Assembly (NCBI RefSeq): GCF_000821305.1
Contig: NZ_CCXK01000015.1
Location: 64,528 to 128,527 of the forward strand
Length of the DNA: 64,000 nucleotides
Direction: 5' to 3'
Source of the DNA: Clostridium culturomicium
GTDB taxonomy: Bacteria > Bacillota > Clostridia > Clostridiales > Clostridiaceae
Positions 17,474 to 26,839 of the stretch are shown piece by piece. The notes beneath the pieces are model-generated. The model did no database searches. It was not told the DNA's origin and saw only the letters and a program-made list of their open reading frames with translations. Made by a program: the position numbers and the translations under genes. Position 1 is the first letter of the stretch, and each line of letters begins with the position of its first letter.

Positions 17474-18214
17474 TTACTTGTATTGAACTTCTTTTAAAGC
17501 TAACCCTTTTGCCTGTGCCATTGGACCCGCTTCTGATCTTTGCTTTCTTTCAAGTATCTTAGCTACATCACTAGCTCTAAGATTTCCTTTTCCAACTTCA
17601 ATAAGAGTTCCTGCGATGATTCTAACCATGTTCATGAGGAATCCATCGCCATTAACTTCAATATTAATGATATTGCCATCCTTATTGATATCTATGTAAT
17701 TAATAGTTCTTTCTGTAGACTTATTGCTTGACTTTAAGCTAGTAAAACTTTTAAAATCATGAGTTCCTATAAGAACATTAGCTGCAGCTTCCATAGCATT
17801 TAGATTTAATTCTTCGTCTGTATGATACTCGTACTTTCTATTAAATACACTTCTATGCTTGCCGTTATTTATAGTGTAAACATATGTCTTAGACTTAGCA
17901 TTATATCTGGCATGAAATCTGTCGTTAGCATCTGTAACTGATTTCACAACTATATCTTCTGGTAAAAACTCATAAAAATAATTTAATATATCTTCATTCG
18001 TAAAAGTAGAATTGGTATGAAAATTTGCTACGTAATTTATTGCGTGAACTCCTGTATCAGTTCTTCCACATCCAATTACCTGTATATCTTCTCCAGTCAT
18101 TTTGCTAAGTACTTTCTCTATTTTATCTTGAACTGTTGAAACATTCTCCTTTTGCTTCTGCCAACCTTTATATCTAGTTCCATCATATTCAATAACTAAT
18201 TTTAAATTTCTCAT
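17474..18214 (-). CDS. truA: tRNA pseudouridine(38-40) synthase TruA
   Basis: 246 residues, standard TruA length. The catalytic motif GCGRTDTGVHAINYVANF carries the essential Asp (D53), and FHARYNAKSKTYVY and GDGFLMNMVRIIAGTLIEVG match the family. It converts uridines 38-40 of the tRNA anticodon arm to pseudouridine. In many Firmicutes truA follows ecfA/ecfT; here it stands alone. Confidence 0.96.
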   Translation of the reverse strand: MRNLKLVIEYDGTRYKGWQKQKENVSTVQDKIEKVLSKMTGEDIQVIGCGRTDTGVHAINYVANFHTNSTFTNEDILNYFYEFLPEDIVVKSVTDANDRFHARYNAKSKTYVYTINNGKHRSVFNRKYEYHTDEELNLNAMEAAANVLIGTHDFKSFTSLKSSNKSTERTINYIDINKDGNIINIEVNGDGFLMNMVRIIAGTLIEVGKGNLRASDVAKILERKQRSEAGPMAQAKGLALKEVQYK

Positions 18215-18317
18215 AACTACTCCTTTGAAACCTTTATTTCTTTTTTACATACCTTTCAGTATATACCTTTCAAGTGAATAAATAAAGCACCTATCCCTTG
18301 TAATTTCAAACCCTTGA

Positions 18318-18620
18318 CTATTTGACCTTCTTACTTATGCCTTCATAAAGATATTCTAAGTAATCTACATTTACTCCACTACTCTTTAATTCATCAATTC
18401 GCTCTCTCGCTTTTTGTATGGATTCTCTTGCCTCAATATAATCCCTATGCTTAACAGCATTAGAAGTGTATTCCAACAAGTAGTCTACTTTTAGAACGCT
18501 TTTAGCTAAATCTTCTCTATCTTCATTCACTAATTCTAATAATATCTCATATATCTTAGGAGATGTAGAATTTCTATGCGTATTTAAAAAATCATTGTTT
18601 TTACTATTTTTCTTTGCCAT
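18318..18620 (-). CDS. Uncharacterised 100-residue cytosolic protein
   Basis: No family recognised with confidence. The start is set at the ATG at 18620 (MAKKNSKNNDFLN), since GAGGAAG lies 5 nt before it; an earlier in-frame ATG at 18692 lacks a good site. The protein is charged and mostly helical (DYIEARESIQKARERIDELK), which could form a short coiled coil. It is a single gene between truA and the PdaA-like gene. Confidence 0.7.
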   Translation of the reverse strand: MAKKNSKNNDFLNTHRNSTSPKIYEILLELVNEDREDLAKSVLKVDYLLEYTSNAVKHRDYIEARESIQKARERIDELKSSGVNVDYLEYLYEGISKKVK

Positions 18621-18876
18621 TGTTACTTCCTCACTTGCCTTCAAATAAATAATGTTGTTCAAAATACTTTTCCTTAGTATTCTATCCTTCACCTTAATTT
18701 TATAAACCCATCGCTTAAATCTTTAAGTAACTTAACTACATTCTTATTATAAATTCTACTAAAGTATTTATAAAATTATACTGATTATTTTTATATTATA
18801 ATATTTAATTTATAAATAGTAAATTATCTGAAAAATTTCTTGTATTTTTTATCGATAAATCACACATCCTATTTCT

Positions 18877-18918
18877 AAAGAAACTCCTTCTCAATATTCA
18901 TGCGAAGAAGTTCTAACC
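18877..18918 (+). repeat. Intergenic repeat, degenerate copy G
   Basis: AAAGAAACTCCTTCTCAATA with a decayed right arm GAAGAAGTTC and then CCAAAATAAGC. Similarity to the left half of copy A is clear; the stem is weakened. The rest of the 18621-19007 gap is AT-rich without other structure apart from the AAAGGAGG ribosome site of the next gene. Confidence 0.6.
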
Positions 18919-19007
18919 AAAATAAGCTCAAATATTTAAGCTTCAAATTCATTAACTTGCTTATAAAATAAGGTTTATTTAAGTGACTATACAAAAGGAG
19001 GCATAAT

Positions 19008-19937
19008 ATGAAAAGCCGTTTTATTCGTAATACAGTTTTTATTGCTGCACTTATATCTTCTGTAAATATTATTGGCTCTACATCCAGCTCAGTGCATAAT
19101 TATAAAGAAAATATTAAGCCAGCATTTAATAGTAATTATAGCGAAATTGATAAAAATATTGTTGATAAACCTGCAACTGATAATGATGACAATGAGATGA
19201 AAAATACTTCAGAAGCTGTTCCATCCAAAATAGATGCTTCAACTCTAAGTAATGAAAAAATTTCATGGTGGTATAAACCTAATAAAGCACATACCACTCC
19301 TGAAGTAAATCTTAAGCTAAATTTTAATTTAGCAGATTACGATGCACACTATGTTGGTGATACATCACGTCAAGTGTTATATTTAACCTTCGACGAAGGC
19401 TATGAAAATGGATATACAGCAAAAATTCTAGATATATTAAAAGACAATGACGTAAAGGCAATTTTCTTCGTAACCCTTCCTTACTTGAAGGATAATCCTG
19501 ATTTAATTAAAAGGATGGTAGATGAAGGTCATATAGTTGGAAACCATACTAACCATCACCCATCAATGCCTACTGTATGTGGTACTGAAGAAAAATTCCT
19601 CAGCGAATTTACCGATGTAGAAAATAAATTTAAAGAAATAACTGGCGAAGATATGCCAAAATACTTTAGACCACCAATGGGAGAGTATTCTCAAAAATCC
19701 TTAGCTATGACCAAAAATCTTGGCTATAAAACAGTATTTTGGAGCTTTGCATATATGGATTGGGATATTCATAAACAGCCTGAACCAGCTGATGCCAAAG
19801 AAAAAATTCTTGGTGGACTTCATAACGGTTCAATTATGCTAATCCATGCAGTTTCTAAAACAAATGCAGAAATCCTTGACTCAGTACTTAAAGAGGCTAA
19901 ATCTCAAGGTTATGTATTTGAATTATTACCTAGATAG
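19008..19937 (+). CDS. pdaA: Polysaccharide deacetylase, PdaA-like
   Basis: 309 residues. A signal peptide is likely (residues 1-25, basic start then FIAALISSVNIIG). After a linker, residues 105-300 form a NodB-type deacetylase domain: LTFDEGYENGYTAKIL carries the catalytic Asp, GNHTNHHPSMP the metal-binding His, and YFRPPMGEYS the second motif. The sequence WWYKPNKAHTTPEV before the domain is typical of PdaA, which deacetylates muramic acid on the way to the delta-lactam of spore cortex. This supports a spore-former. An AAAGGAGG ribosome site precedes the ATG, and it is a single-gene unit. Confidence 0.9.
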   Translation: MKSRFIRNTVFIAALISSVNIIGSTSSSVHNYKENIKPAFNSNYSEIDKNIVDKPATDNDDNEMKNTSEAVPSKIDASTLSNEKISWWYKPNKAHTTPEVNLKLNFNLADYDAHYVGDTSRQVLYLTFDEGYENGYTAKILDILKDNDVKAIFFVTLPYLKDNPDLIKRMVDEGHIVGNHTNHHPSMPTVCGTEEKFLSEFTDVENKFKEITGEDMPKYFRPPMGEYSQKSLAMTKNLGYKTVFWSFAYMDWDIHKQPEPADAKEKILGGLHNGSIMLIHAVSKTNAEILDSVLKEAKSQGYVFELLPR

Positions 19938-19979
19938 CTCAACTCAATATTATTGTATAAAGCATCCTCCAAAAGTAAA

Positions 19980-20030
19980 AAGGCTCAATATTAGTTGCAC
20001 ATATGTATAACTAATATTGAGCCTTGCTTT
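19980..20030 (+). terminator. Terminator after pdaA
   Basis: Perfect 17-bp stem AAGGCTCAATATTAGTT/AACTAATATTGAGCCTT, loop 12 nt, then TGCTTTTT. It may also serve the converging globin gene. Confidence 0.92.
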
Positions 20031-20067
20031 TTAATCCACTTCACCATGAATATGGCCAATCATATTA

Positions 20068-20508
20068 CTATTTATTCCTTGACTCGTAGATTTCTTTTTC
20101 AACCGCTATAAATATTTTAGCTATTTCTCCATAAGCTTTACCCCATGCCTTAATGATATCATCTGTTGCTTCGTCTCCTAAAACTTCTTTAATTGCTCCT
20201 AAAAGATTAGTTCCAACTATTGGGTAATGCTCTTCTTTAATTTGAACATCGCAATGTCTTTCCCCGATCTTCTCAACTGCTGGTAATAAAGCATCTAGGT
20301 TGTCTATATTTTGAGCTGCTGCTAAGATTGTCATAGCCAATGCCTTTGGCTGCTCTCCTGAAGCTTGTCTATCCATATTGAATAATGGTTTAACCTCTGG
20401 ATTGTTTTCGAACATGTTTTTATAGAAAGTCTTTGTGATTTCTAATCCATGCTTCTTTAATACTGGTACTGTGTTTTTTACTATTTCAATTGTATTTTGA
20501 TCTAACAT
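20068..20508 (-). CDS. Single-domain bacterial globin (Vgb/flavohaemoglobin-type)
   Basis: 146 residues, one globin domain without the reductase part of Hmp. Key residues follow flavohaemoglobin numbering: Tyr B10 in KTFYKNMF (Y29), Gln E7 in GEQPKAL (Q53) and the proximal His F8 in EEHYPIVG (H94). Such globins detoxify nitric oxide or bind oxygen. It is divergent from an NsrR-like regulator, which strongly suggests a nitrosative-stress role. The start has an AAAGGAGAGAG ribosome site. A promoter (20585-20613) and a Fur-like box (20558-20572) lie upstream. Confidence 0.93.
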   Translation of the reverse strand: MLDQNTIEIVKNTVPVLKKHGLEITKTFYKNMFENNPEVKPLFNMDRQASGEQPKALAMTILAAAQNIDNLDALLPAVEKIGERHCDVQIKEEHYPIVGTNLLGAIKEVLGDEATDDIIKAWGKAYGEIAKIFIAVEKEIYESRNK

Positions 20509-20557
20509 ATATTCTCTCTCCTTTAATCTCTTTTGTAATCTTATAATTTTTATTCTT

Positions 20558-20572
20558 TAATAATCATTATCA
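20558..20572 (-). promoter_or_regulatory. Fur-box-like site in the globin leader
   Basis: On the minus strand TGATAATGATTATTA, matching 14 of 15 positions of the 7-1-7 Fur consensus TGATAATnATTATCA. It lies between the globin -10 box and its start codon. Confidence 0.55.
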
Positions 20573-20584
20573 CTTATTACATTT

Positions 20585-20613
20585 AATATACCATGCCTAT
20601 TTTAAATGTGCAA
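20585..20613 (-). promoter_or_regulatory. Promoter of the globin gene
   Basis: TTGCAC, exactly 17 nt, TATATT, read on the minus strand. The nearby AT-rich inverted sequences (TATTTTTTAAAATATA region, about 20630-20645) could hold an NsrR site. Confidence 0.65.
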
Positions 20614-20706
20614 GTAATATAAACATTATATTTTAAAAAATATATCTATTTATTATCTTCTACTGATTTATACAATCAATTTATCGTACTTCTAAAATGT
20701 TTAAAC

Positions 20707-20720
20707 TAAATGTACATTTA
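20707..20720. promoter_or_regulatory. Palindrome upstream of the nsrR-like gene
   Basis: TAAATGTACATTTA is a perfect 14-bp palindrome 57 nt upstream of the Rrf2-family start, in the divergent promoter region. Candidate operator. Confidence 0.45.
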
Positions 20721-20777
20721 ACTTTTCAACACTTTTTGTTACAATATTATATATTTAAATGCTAAAGGAGAAAAATT

Positions 20778-21173
20778 ATGCAGATATCTAAATTCACGGA
20801 TTATGCTTTTAGAGCCTTAATATATTTGGCTAGACATAGAGAAAAAAATGCTACTGTTAATAGTCTTGCTGAGTACTTAGAAGTATCAGAACATCATATG
20901 AAAAAAGTTATACACAAGCTTGCTAAAACAGAATATATAATATCCACAAAAGGCAGAAATGGTGGATTAAAATTAGGAGTTGAGCCAAGAGAAATCAATC
21001 TTGGAAAAGTATTAATAGCAACTGAGGAAAATTTAAGCTTAGTTGAATGCATGGATAACTCTAAACTTTGTCCACTAATGACAAGTGGTTGTAAGCTTAA
21101 AGGTATTATATCTAACTCATTACAAAGTTTTATTAATGAGTTATCTCAATATACACTAGAAGATATACTTTAG
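20778..21173 (+). CDS. nsrR: Rrf2-family regulator, NsrR-like
   Basis: 131 residues. The winged helix spans residues 1-70 (ISKFTDYAFRALIYLARHRE at the start, then KLAKTEYIISTKGRNGGLKL). Three cysteines, C91, C98 and C105, stand in the spacing of the iron-sulfur ligands of NsrR. NsrR senses nitric oxide with its cluster and represses NO-detoxifying genes; here the divergent gene is a globin, the expected target. IscR is the main alternative, but no isc/suf genes are nearby. The ribosome site is AAAGGAG. Confidence 0.85.
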   Translation: MQISKFTDYAFRALIYLARHREKNATVNSLAEYLEVSEHHMKKVIHKLAKTEYIISTKGRNGGLKLGVEPREINLGKVLIATEENLSLVECMDNSKLCPLMTSGCKLKGIISNSLQSFINELSQYTLEDIL

Positions 21174-21332
21174 GACGTCGCAAAAGACCTAATTAAATTA
21201 GATAAAATACAACCATGCAACTTTTTAATATTGTTCGTTACACCTTCAGCCCTAAGGGGACTTGGCATTACTTTTTTATATGTATTCCAAAATCCTAAAA
21301 CTAAAATATTTATTTTTTTATCGCATAAGTAA

Positions 21333-21376
21333 AAAAACTTATCCAATTACATAACACAATTGGATAAGTTTTTCTT
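21333..21376. terminator. Terminator after the yhgE-linked tetR gene
   Basis: Perfect 16-bp stem AAAAACTTATCCAATT/AATTGGATAAGTTTTT with U-rich sequence on both sides. The 21174-21332 stretch before it shows nothing else recognisable. Confidence 0.88.
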
Positions 21377-21387
21377 TTGGCTTATAT

Positions 21388-21972
21388 TTATAATACATTA
21401 ATTGAATTTACTGATTTTAATCCATTTAAAACTATATTTTCTGTTAATACAGCCATATATTCTGGAGATTCCTTGAGTCCATTCTTCAGCCAATGATCTA
21501 TTAGTCCAATAGCTCCATATAAAATAAAGGAATAATATTTATCAAAAAAATCTTTATCCTTTGTTTTAAAAATACTAGACCAATCGTTATACCCCTTTTC
21601 ATACATTAAAGATACAATTTTTTTTACAAAAACCATATCTCCTCTTTCACATAGACTCACCATACAAAAATCACTATTCTGAGCTATAAACGTATATATA
21701 TCTTGTAATATAGGCTTTGTATCAGCCTTATTAGGAGAAATCTCATGAGATAATAGCTTGTCTTGAAATTCTTCAAAGAGTTCTTTCTCAATTTCTTCTA
21801 GCATATGAAAAACATCTTTATAATGCAAGTAGAAAGTTCCCCTATTTATATCAGCCTTTTCACAAAGTTCTTTTACTGTAATAGAGTTTATACTTTTATC
21901 TTTCATAAGAGTTATTAAATTTTTTCTTAATATAGCCTTTGTTTTTCTTACTCTTCTATCATTATTAACCAT
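21388..21972 (-). CDS. TetR/AcrR-family regulator beside yhgE
   Basis: 194 residues from the ATG at 21972, chosen because GTGAGGG lies 5 nt before it; the GTG itself at 21984 is an alternative start. HTH: SINSITVKELCEKADINRGT followed by FYLHYKDVFHMLEEIE, the form seen in TetR regulators of YhgE/Pip genes. The C-terminal ligand domain is variable. It is divergent from yhgE, which it probably represses; a palindrome AACACAGTGTT lies at 22091-22101 between them. Confidence 0.9.
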   Translation of the reverse strand: MVNNDRRVRKTKAILRKNLITLMKDKSINSITVKELCEKADINRGTFYLHYKDVFHMLEEIEKELFEEFQDKLLSHEISPNKADTKPILQDIYTFIAQNSDFCMVSLCERGDMVFVKKIVSLMYEKGYNDWSSIFKTKDKDFFDKYYSFILYGAIGLIDHWLKNGLKESPEYMAVLTENIVLNGLKSVNSINVL

Positions 21973-22090
21973 AAAAACCCTCACTTTTGAACATTATAAT
22001 CCTTTAATGTTGATTAATGAACTATTTGAACAACATTGATTATTGTCTTAGAAACTCTCTGTAATTATAATAAAAATTACATAAAAAAAC

Positions 22091-22101
22091 AACACAGTGT
22101 T
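22091..22101. promoter_or_regulatory. Candidate TetR operator between tetR and yhgE
   Basis: AACACAGTGTT is an 11-bp perfect palindrome, and related half-sites GAACA/TGTTC recur at 21992 and 22030. It lies just upstream of the yhgE ribosome site. Confidence 0.5.
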
Positions 22102-22154
22102 CAATAACTCTGGTTGTATATAACTAAAACCAAAGACAATAGAAAGGTGATATT

Positions 22155-24827
22155 ATGGATGATTTAAAACAAAACAAATCACAAGTACTTAAAATTATCA
22201 AATTTATCGCTCTCGTAGGAATAATATTAATTCCTACAATTTATACTACGATTTTCTTAGGCTCAATGTGGGATCCTTATGGGAAATTAGATAATTTACC
22301 TGTAGCTGTAGTAAATTTAGATAAATCCTGTGATTATAATGGTGAGAAATTGGCTGTTGGTGATGAACTCGTTAAAAATCTTAAAAAGGATGCTTCCCTT
22401 AATTTTAGTTTTGTGGATAAAGAAACTGCTCAGGAAGGATTAGATAATGGATCTTATTATATGTTAATTACAATTCCTGAAAATTTTTCTTATAATGCCA
22501 CAACTCTTTTAAATGATAATCCTGAGAAAATGGAACTACAATATAAAATAAATCCAGGAAAAAACTATATTGCTTCAAAAATGAGTGAATCCGCAATTCA
22601 AAAAATTACAAGTTCTATAGAAAATAGCGTAACTGAAGTTTATGCTAAAGCTGTATTTGATGAAATCTCTTCAATAGGTGGTCAGTTATCTGATGCTGCT
22701 GATGGAGCAACTCTAATAAACGAAGGATTAACTTCTTTAAAGGAAGGTTCGGACACCATTAGCTCAAACTTAAAGCTTTTATATGATAGTAGTTTAACCT
22801 TCACCGATGGAATAAACACCTATGAAGCAGGAATCAGCCAATATTTATCCGCTGTAGCGGAAATACAGAAAGGTTCTAATTCTTTAAATACTGGAATAAG
22901 TACCTTAAATAATAAAACTTCAACTCTCTCTGAAGGAGTAGATGCCCTTAGCACTGGAGCAAATAGCTTATATACAGGTCTAAAAAGCTATACCTTAGGA
23001 GTAACTTCACTAGAAGAAGGGGTTTCCAAGCTTAATTTAAATTCTAATAGTTTAATAACTGGTGCTAATACTTTAGATACTGGAATATTAGATTTACAAA
23101 AAGGAAGTAAAAATCTCCTTGATGGATTAAATGCATTATCTTCTTCTATAGGTAATTCAGTTAATGAAGATAACAGTCAGAATATTGAAACTCTAACCAC
23201 CTCTTTAGATGGGCTAAATAAGGGTATTAATACCATTAATACTACTATTCAAGGTAGTTCAAGTGATAACTTAACCTCTGCCTTTAGAGATTTAGGCACA
23301 AACTTATCCAATGTAGGAATTTCAGCTCAAACTTCTTCAACCTACATTAATGAACTTAAGACAAAAGTAGATGAAATTAAAGAGGCTACTTGGTTTAAGG
23401 CTTTAGATTCAACTACTCAAGCTGAAATTATAGATAGTTTATCTTCTCCTTTATCAAGTTTAGGTAATGAGATAAATAATATGGCAGCAGAGACTTCTTC
23501 AGCTTCTAATAATTTAACTTCCGCTGTAAATGAAGTAACAGCTACATCTAACCAAATCAGCGCAGTAAAAACAGCTTTAGAAACTCTTTCAAGTAATGCA
23601 GACATACTTCTTAAAAAAGCCAAAACTACTATAACAAGCTCATATTCTGGACTTGAAACAGTAAAAACTACTTTAGATGATAGAATAATACCTGGAGTTC
23701 AAACTATAAACTCTGGTGTAACTACTTTAAAAAATGGTAGTGAAAAATTAACTTCTGGTATTAATACTTACACTTCTGTAGTTAATACACTTTCAGATGG
23801 AGCTAGTATGCTAAATTCAAACTCTGGAACCCTTATAAATGGTTCAAAAAGTTTATCAAATGGAATAACTTCTTTAAATGCTTCAGTTCCACTCTTAACA
23901 GAAGGAGTTGGACAAGTTTATGAAGGTTCCAATGCCTTAGCTCAAGGATTAAACACCTTATCTCAAAACAACTCCTCCTTAAGTTTAGGAATTAACACAA
24001 TAAATTCAGCTTCAACCGCTATATCTGAAGGGGTATCCAAGCTTTATGATGGTTCTATTGAATTAGGCAATGGAGCTTATAAGTTAGAAGAAGGTTCTGA
24101 AAGTCTAAAAGAAGGCCTTGAGGATGGTTCAAAAGCTATAGCAAGCACTAAATTATCTGACCAAGCCAAAGAAATGTTTGCTTCACCCGTAAAAAGTGTA
24201 GAATTCTTTAATTCTTATATCGCTAACAACGGTAGTGCAATGTCAGCATATATGATGTGTGTAGGTTTATGGGTAGGTTGCCTTGCTTTATGCATACTAT
24301 TCCCTACTGAAAAGGATCTTAAAAATGGGAAAATAAATCCAAAGGAATTCTGGTCTAAAAAAGTTTTAAAGCTTGCTGCTATAGCAATTGTTCAAGCTAT
24401 AGTTATGGTTAGTTTGATTATACTATTTAACGGACTTGATCCAGCTTATCTTGGAAGAACTTATTTAGTTGCCATATCTGCTGCCTTATCCTTTATGACT
24501 ATTGTTTACTTCATGAATCTACTTTTAGGAAAAGTAGGAAGCTTTATTTTATTAGTATTTATGGTCTTACAATTAAGCGGTTCTGCAGGAACTTATCCAA
24601 TAGAACTTTCAAGTAGCTTTTTCAATGCTATTCATAACTATATGCCATTTACCTATGCTGTAGATGGGTTCAGAAATGGGATAGCTACAGGACTATCCAT
24701 AATTCCACAAATAACTATTCTTTTAGGAATAGGCATTATTTGTTCAATACTTTCTGTAATTATAGTAATTAAGAAAAATAAAAGTACCAAGACAAGCCTA
24801 TCAGAATTAATAGAAGAGGCAATATAA
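22155..24827 (+). CDS. yhgE: YhgE/Pip-domain membrane protein
   Basis: 890 residues. One transmembrane segment near the N-terminus (IIKFIALVGIILIPTIYTTI), an extracellular stretch of about 640 residues with repeating heptad-like units (LNTGISTLNNKTSTLSEGVD type), then a C-terminal ABC-2-like block of about five helices (residues 690-880). This is the YhgE/Pip layout: related proteins include the phage infection protein and ESX/type VII-associated membrane proteins. The divergent TetR gene probably controls it. The long repeat region is a natural site for recombination, but the frame is intact. Confidence 0.92.
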   Translation: MDDLKQNKSQVLKIIKFIALVGIILIPTIYTTIFLGSMWDPYGKLDNLPVAVVNLDKSCDYNGEKLAVGDELVKNLKKDASLNFSFVDKETAQEGLDNGSYYMLITIPENFSYNATTLLNDNPEKMELQYKINPGKNYIASKMSESAIQKITSSIENSVTEVYAKAVFDEISSIGGQLSDAADGATLINEGLTSLKEGSDTISSNLKLLYDSSLTFTDGINTYEAGISQYLSAVAEIQKGSNSLNTGISTLNNKTSTLSEGVDALSTGANSLYTGLKSYTLGVTSLEEGVSKLNLNSNSLITGANTLDTGILDLQKGSKNLLDGLNALSSSIGNSVNEDNSQNIETLTTSLDGLNKGINTINTTIQGSSSDNLTSAFRDLGTNLSNVGISAQTSSTYINELKTKVDEIKEATWFKALDSTTQAEIIDSLSSPLSSLGNEINNMAAETSSASNNLTSAVNEVTATSNQISAVKTALETLSSNADILLKKAKTTITSSYSGLETVKTTLDDRIIPGVQTINSGVTTLKNGSEKLTSGINTYTSVVNTLSDGASMLNSNSGTLINGSKSLSNGITSLNASVPLLTEGVGQVYEGSNALAQGLNTLSQNNSSLSLGINTINSASTAISEGVSKLYDGSIELGNGAYKLEEGSESLKEGLEDGSKAIASTKLSDQAKEMFASPVKSVEFFNSYIANNGSAMSAYMMCVGLWVGCLALCILFPTEKDLKNGKINPKEFWSKKVLKLAAIAIVQAIVMVSLIILFNGLDPAYLGRTYLVAISAALSFMTIVYFMNLLLGKVGSFILLVFMVLQLSGSAGTYPIELSSSFFNAIHNYMPFTYAVDGFRNGIATGLSIIPQITILLGIGIICSILSVIIVIKKNKSTKTSLSELIEEAI

Positions 24828-24852
24828 GAAAAATACAGTTATACAAATTTGG

Positions 24853-24892
24853 ACATCTCCCTGTGAAATAGCAGGGGGATGTTTATTTTCTT
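24853..24892 (+). terminator. Terminator after yhgE
   Basis: Stem ACATCTCCCTG/CAGGGGGATGT (one G-U), loop TGAAATAG, then TTATTTTCTT. Confidence 0.85.
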
Positions 24893-24920
24893 ATGAAACC
24901 GTTCATTTTTAATACTATTA

Positions 24921-24957
24921 AAAAAGTGTGGTCCTCTAAAATGGATCCACACTTTTT
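24921..24957 (-). terminator. Terminator downstream of the FN3 pseudogene
   Basis: Stem AAAAAGTGTGG/CCACACTTTTT, followed by a T-rich run on the minus strand. It would have ended the broken surface-protein gene. Confidence 0.75.
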
Positions 24958-24960
24958 AAG

Positions 24961-25465
24961 TTATTATTTTTTATTTTTCATCATTGCTATGCCAGATACT
25001 ATAGCTGCTATAACTACTATGATTGCTATGCTAACATAACCTATCATGCCTTTTTTATTGGATAGTTTATAAGTTTGTAACTAGTTGTTACAAGTAGAAC
25101 TAATATAGTAGTAGATCCTATATATTTTTGTGATAAGCCACACATTTTATAATTGTTAGTTACGGTCATCATTATTTCGTAACTTGTTGTATCTTTTAAA
25201 CCTTTTATTGTATATGATGTAGCTCTTATTGATTTCTCAGCATCTGTCTTCGCTTCCGAACTTACATCTGCTACTCTTGTTGAATATAATCATCCTCACT
25301 ATTTGGGTACGAACTATCTAGATCATTTGCCTTTATCCATGCCTTAGTTCCAACTTCCCTATAATATAAATCGTAGTCCTTAGCTTTTTTATATGCCTTC
25401 CATGAAAATGTAAGCTGTCTTACTGTTATTTCTTCTGGTCCTTGTGACACTATTTCTGGTTTTAA
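24961..25465 (-). pseudogene. Remnant of a surface protein with a fibronectin type III domain
   Basis: On the minus strand three reading frames carry pieces of one protein: KPEIVSQGPEEITVRQLTFS and WKAYKKAKDYDLYYREVGTK (FN3-like strands), then after a frameshift near 25283 VADVSSEAKTDAEKSIRATS, and after another shift near 25070 a C-terminal membrane segment (MIGYVSIAIIVVIAAIVSGI plus AMMKNKK). A stop lies just before the first piece, so the N-terminus is gone. The order FN3 then membrane tail fits a wall- or membrane-anchored exported protein. The original full protein cannot be reconstructed from what remains. Confidence 0.75.
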
Positions 25466-25640
25466 TTAAGTTCATATGTACTTAACAGATTTTACATTTT
25501 TCATTTATAAAATATACCATACTATCGAATTATCTTTCAATACCTATAATTATTAATAAATAAATATCGTTAAATAAATATTACCAAATTACCAATTTTT
25601 AGATTGAACTTATGTACATATATAGAACCTCAAAAAATGT

Positions 25641-25672
25641 AAAGCCATCAAGACTTTAAACTTGATGGCTTT
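25641..25672 (-). terminator. Terminator after the M42 peptidase gene
   Basis: Perfect 12-bp stem AAAGCCATCAAG/CTTGATGGCTTT, loop 8 nt, then TACATTTTTT on the minus strand. Confidence 0.88.
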
Positions 25673-25682
25673 TAAATATATA

Positions 25683-26717
25683 TTATTTTGTTAAATAAGC
25701 ATATAATAATTTAATTGTTCCCTCTAATGCAGTATAGTGAGTTCTTTCCATTCCGTGGGAAGCGTGAACTCCAGGTCCTATAAGTGCGCCCTTTATATTA
25801 TTTCCGCCACGAAGAGCAGCTCCCACATCTGAACCATAGTATGGATATATATCCACAGCATACTTAATCTCATTGCCTTTAGCTAAATTTATTAACTCAG
25901 TAGTCATATTGTAATCATATGGTCCGCCTGAATCTTTAGCACAAATTGAAACATCAAACTCAGTGCAGCTTAAATCTTCTCCTATGCATCCCATATCAAC
26001 AGCAATCATTTCTGTAATGTCTGCTGGAATGTATGATGAACCATGACCAACTTCTTCATAAACAGATATAAATACTTTTGTAGTATATGTTGGAACTATC
26101 TTCTCACTGCTAAGTATTTGAAGAAGATTCATAAGACAAGCAACACTTCCCTTATCATCAATAAATCTAGACTTTAAGAAGCCACTTTCAGTTACAGTAG
26201 TCTTTGGATCTATGAAGATGAAGTCTCCTGGATATATTCCTAGCTTTTCTACATCTTCTTTAGATTTTACAACTTCATCAAGTCTAACTTCCATATTCTT
26301 AGGATCTCTAGCTTTTTTAGATGCATCATCATAAACATGTACTGCAGGGCTTGTGCTTAGGAAAGTACCATTGTAAATTCTTCCATCTCTAGTTCTTACC
26401 TTACAGTATTCTGCATCTAAAGTTGGAACAATAGGCCCTCCTATTAAAGTAAAGTTTAATGTCCCACTGCCTGATATTGATCTAACCATTGCACCTAAAG
26501 TGTCAACGTGAGCAGATAGTCCTATCACCTTCTCACTTGATTTACCTGGTACAGTTATAACTCCACATCCTTTAACTGTAGTTTCAAACTCATATCCCAT
26601 TTCCTTTGACCACTGGCCAATCATATCAATGATGTCATAACAGAATCCGCTTGGGCTATCAGTTAAAAGTAATTTCTTAGCTGTATTTAAAACATTGTCT
26701 TTATTAACTGTTATCAT
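25683..26717 (-). CDS. M42-family metallopeptidase (aminopeptidase)
   Basis: 344 residues. Metal and catalytic residues of the M42/FrvX-CelM group are in place: H70 and D72 (GLSAHVDTLGAM), the bridging Asp in FIDDKGSV, the Glu pair in SVYEEVGHG, Asp in AVDMGCIG and His near the end (HASHGMERTH). These cytosolic enzymes form dodecamers and trim peptides as glutamyl or leucyl aminopeptidases. Start ATG at 26717 with a GGAGGGG ribosome site. It is a single-gene unit with its own terminator. Confidence 0.93.
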   Translation of the reverse strand: MITVNKDNVLNTAKKLLLTDSPSGFCYDIIDMIGQWSKEMGYEFETTVKGCGVITVPGKSSEKVIGLSAHVDTLGAMVRSISGSGTLNFTLIGGPIVPTLDAEYCKVRTRDGRIYNGTFLSTSPAVHVYDDASKKARDPKNMEVRLDEVVKSKEDVEKLGIYPGDFIFIDPKTTVTESGFLKSRFIDDKGSVACLMNLLQILSSEKIVPTYTTKVFISVYEEVGHGSSYIPADITEMIAVDMGCIGEDLSCTEFDVSICAKDSGGPYDYNMTTELINLAKGNEIKYAVDIYPYYGSDVGAALRGGNNIKGALIGPGVHASHGMERTHYTALEGTIKLLYAYLTK

Positions 26718-26839
26718 TCAAATCCCCTCCTACCAATATATTTTCTATAATAAGCTTGTGCAAAATTCACCTATTTTAGAAAATTCATATATATCTATTA
26801 TAAACTCACTTTCCATAATATGAAAGCCATCTTATGTTG

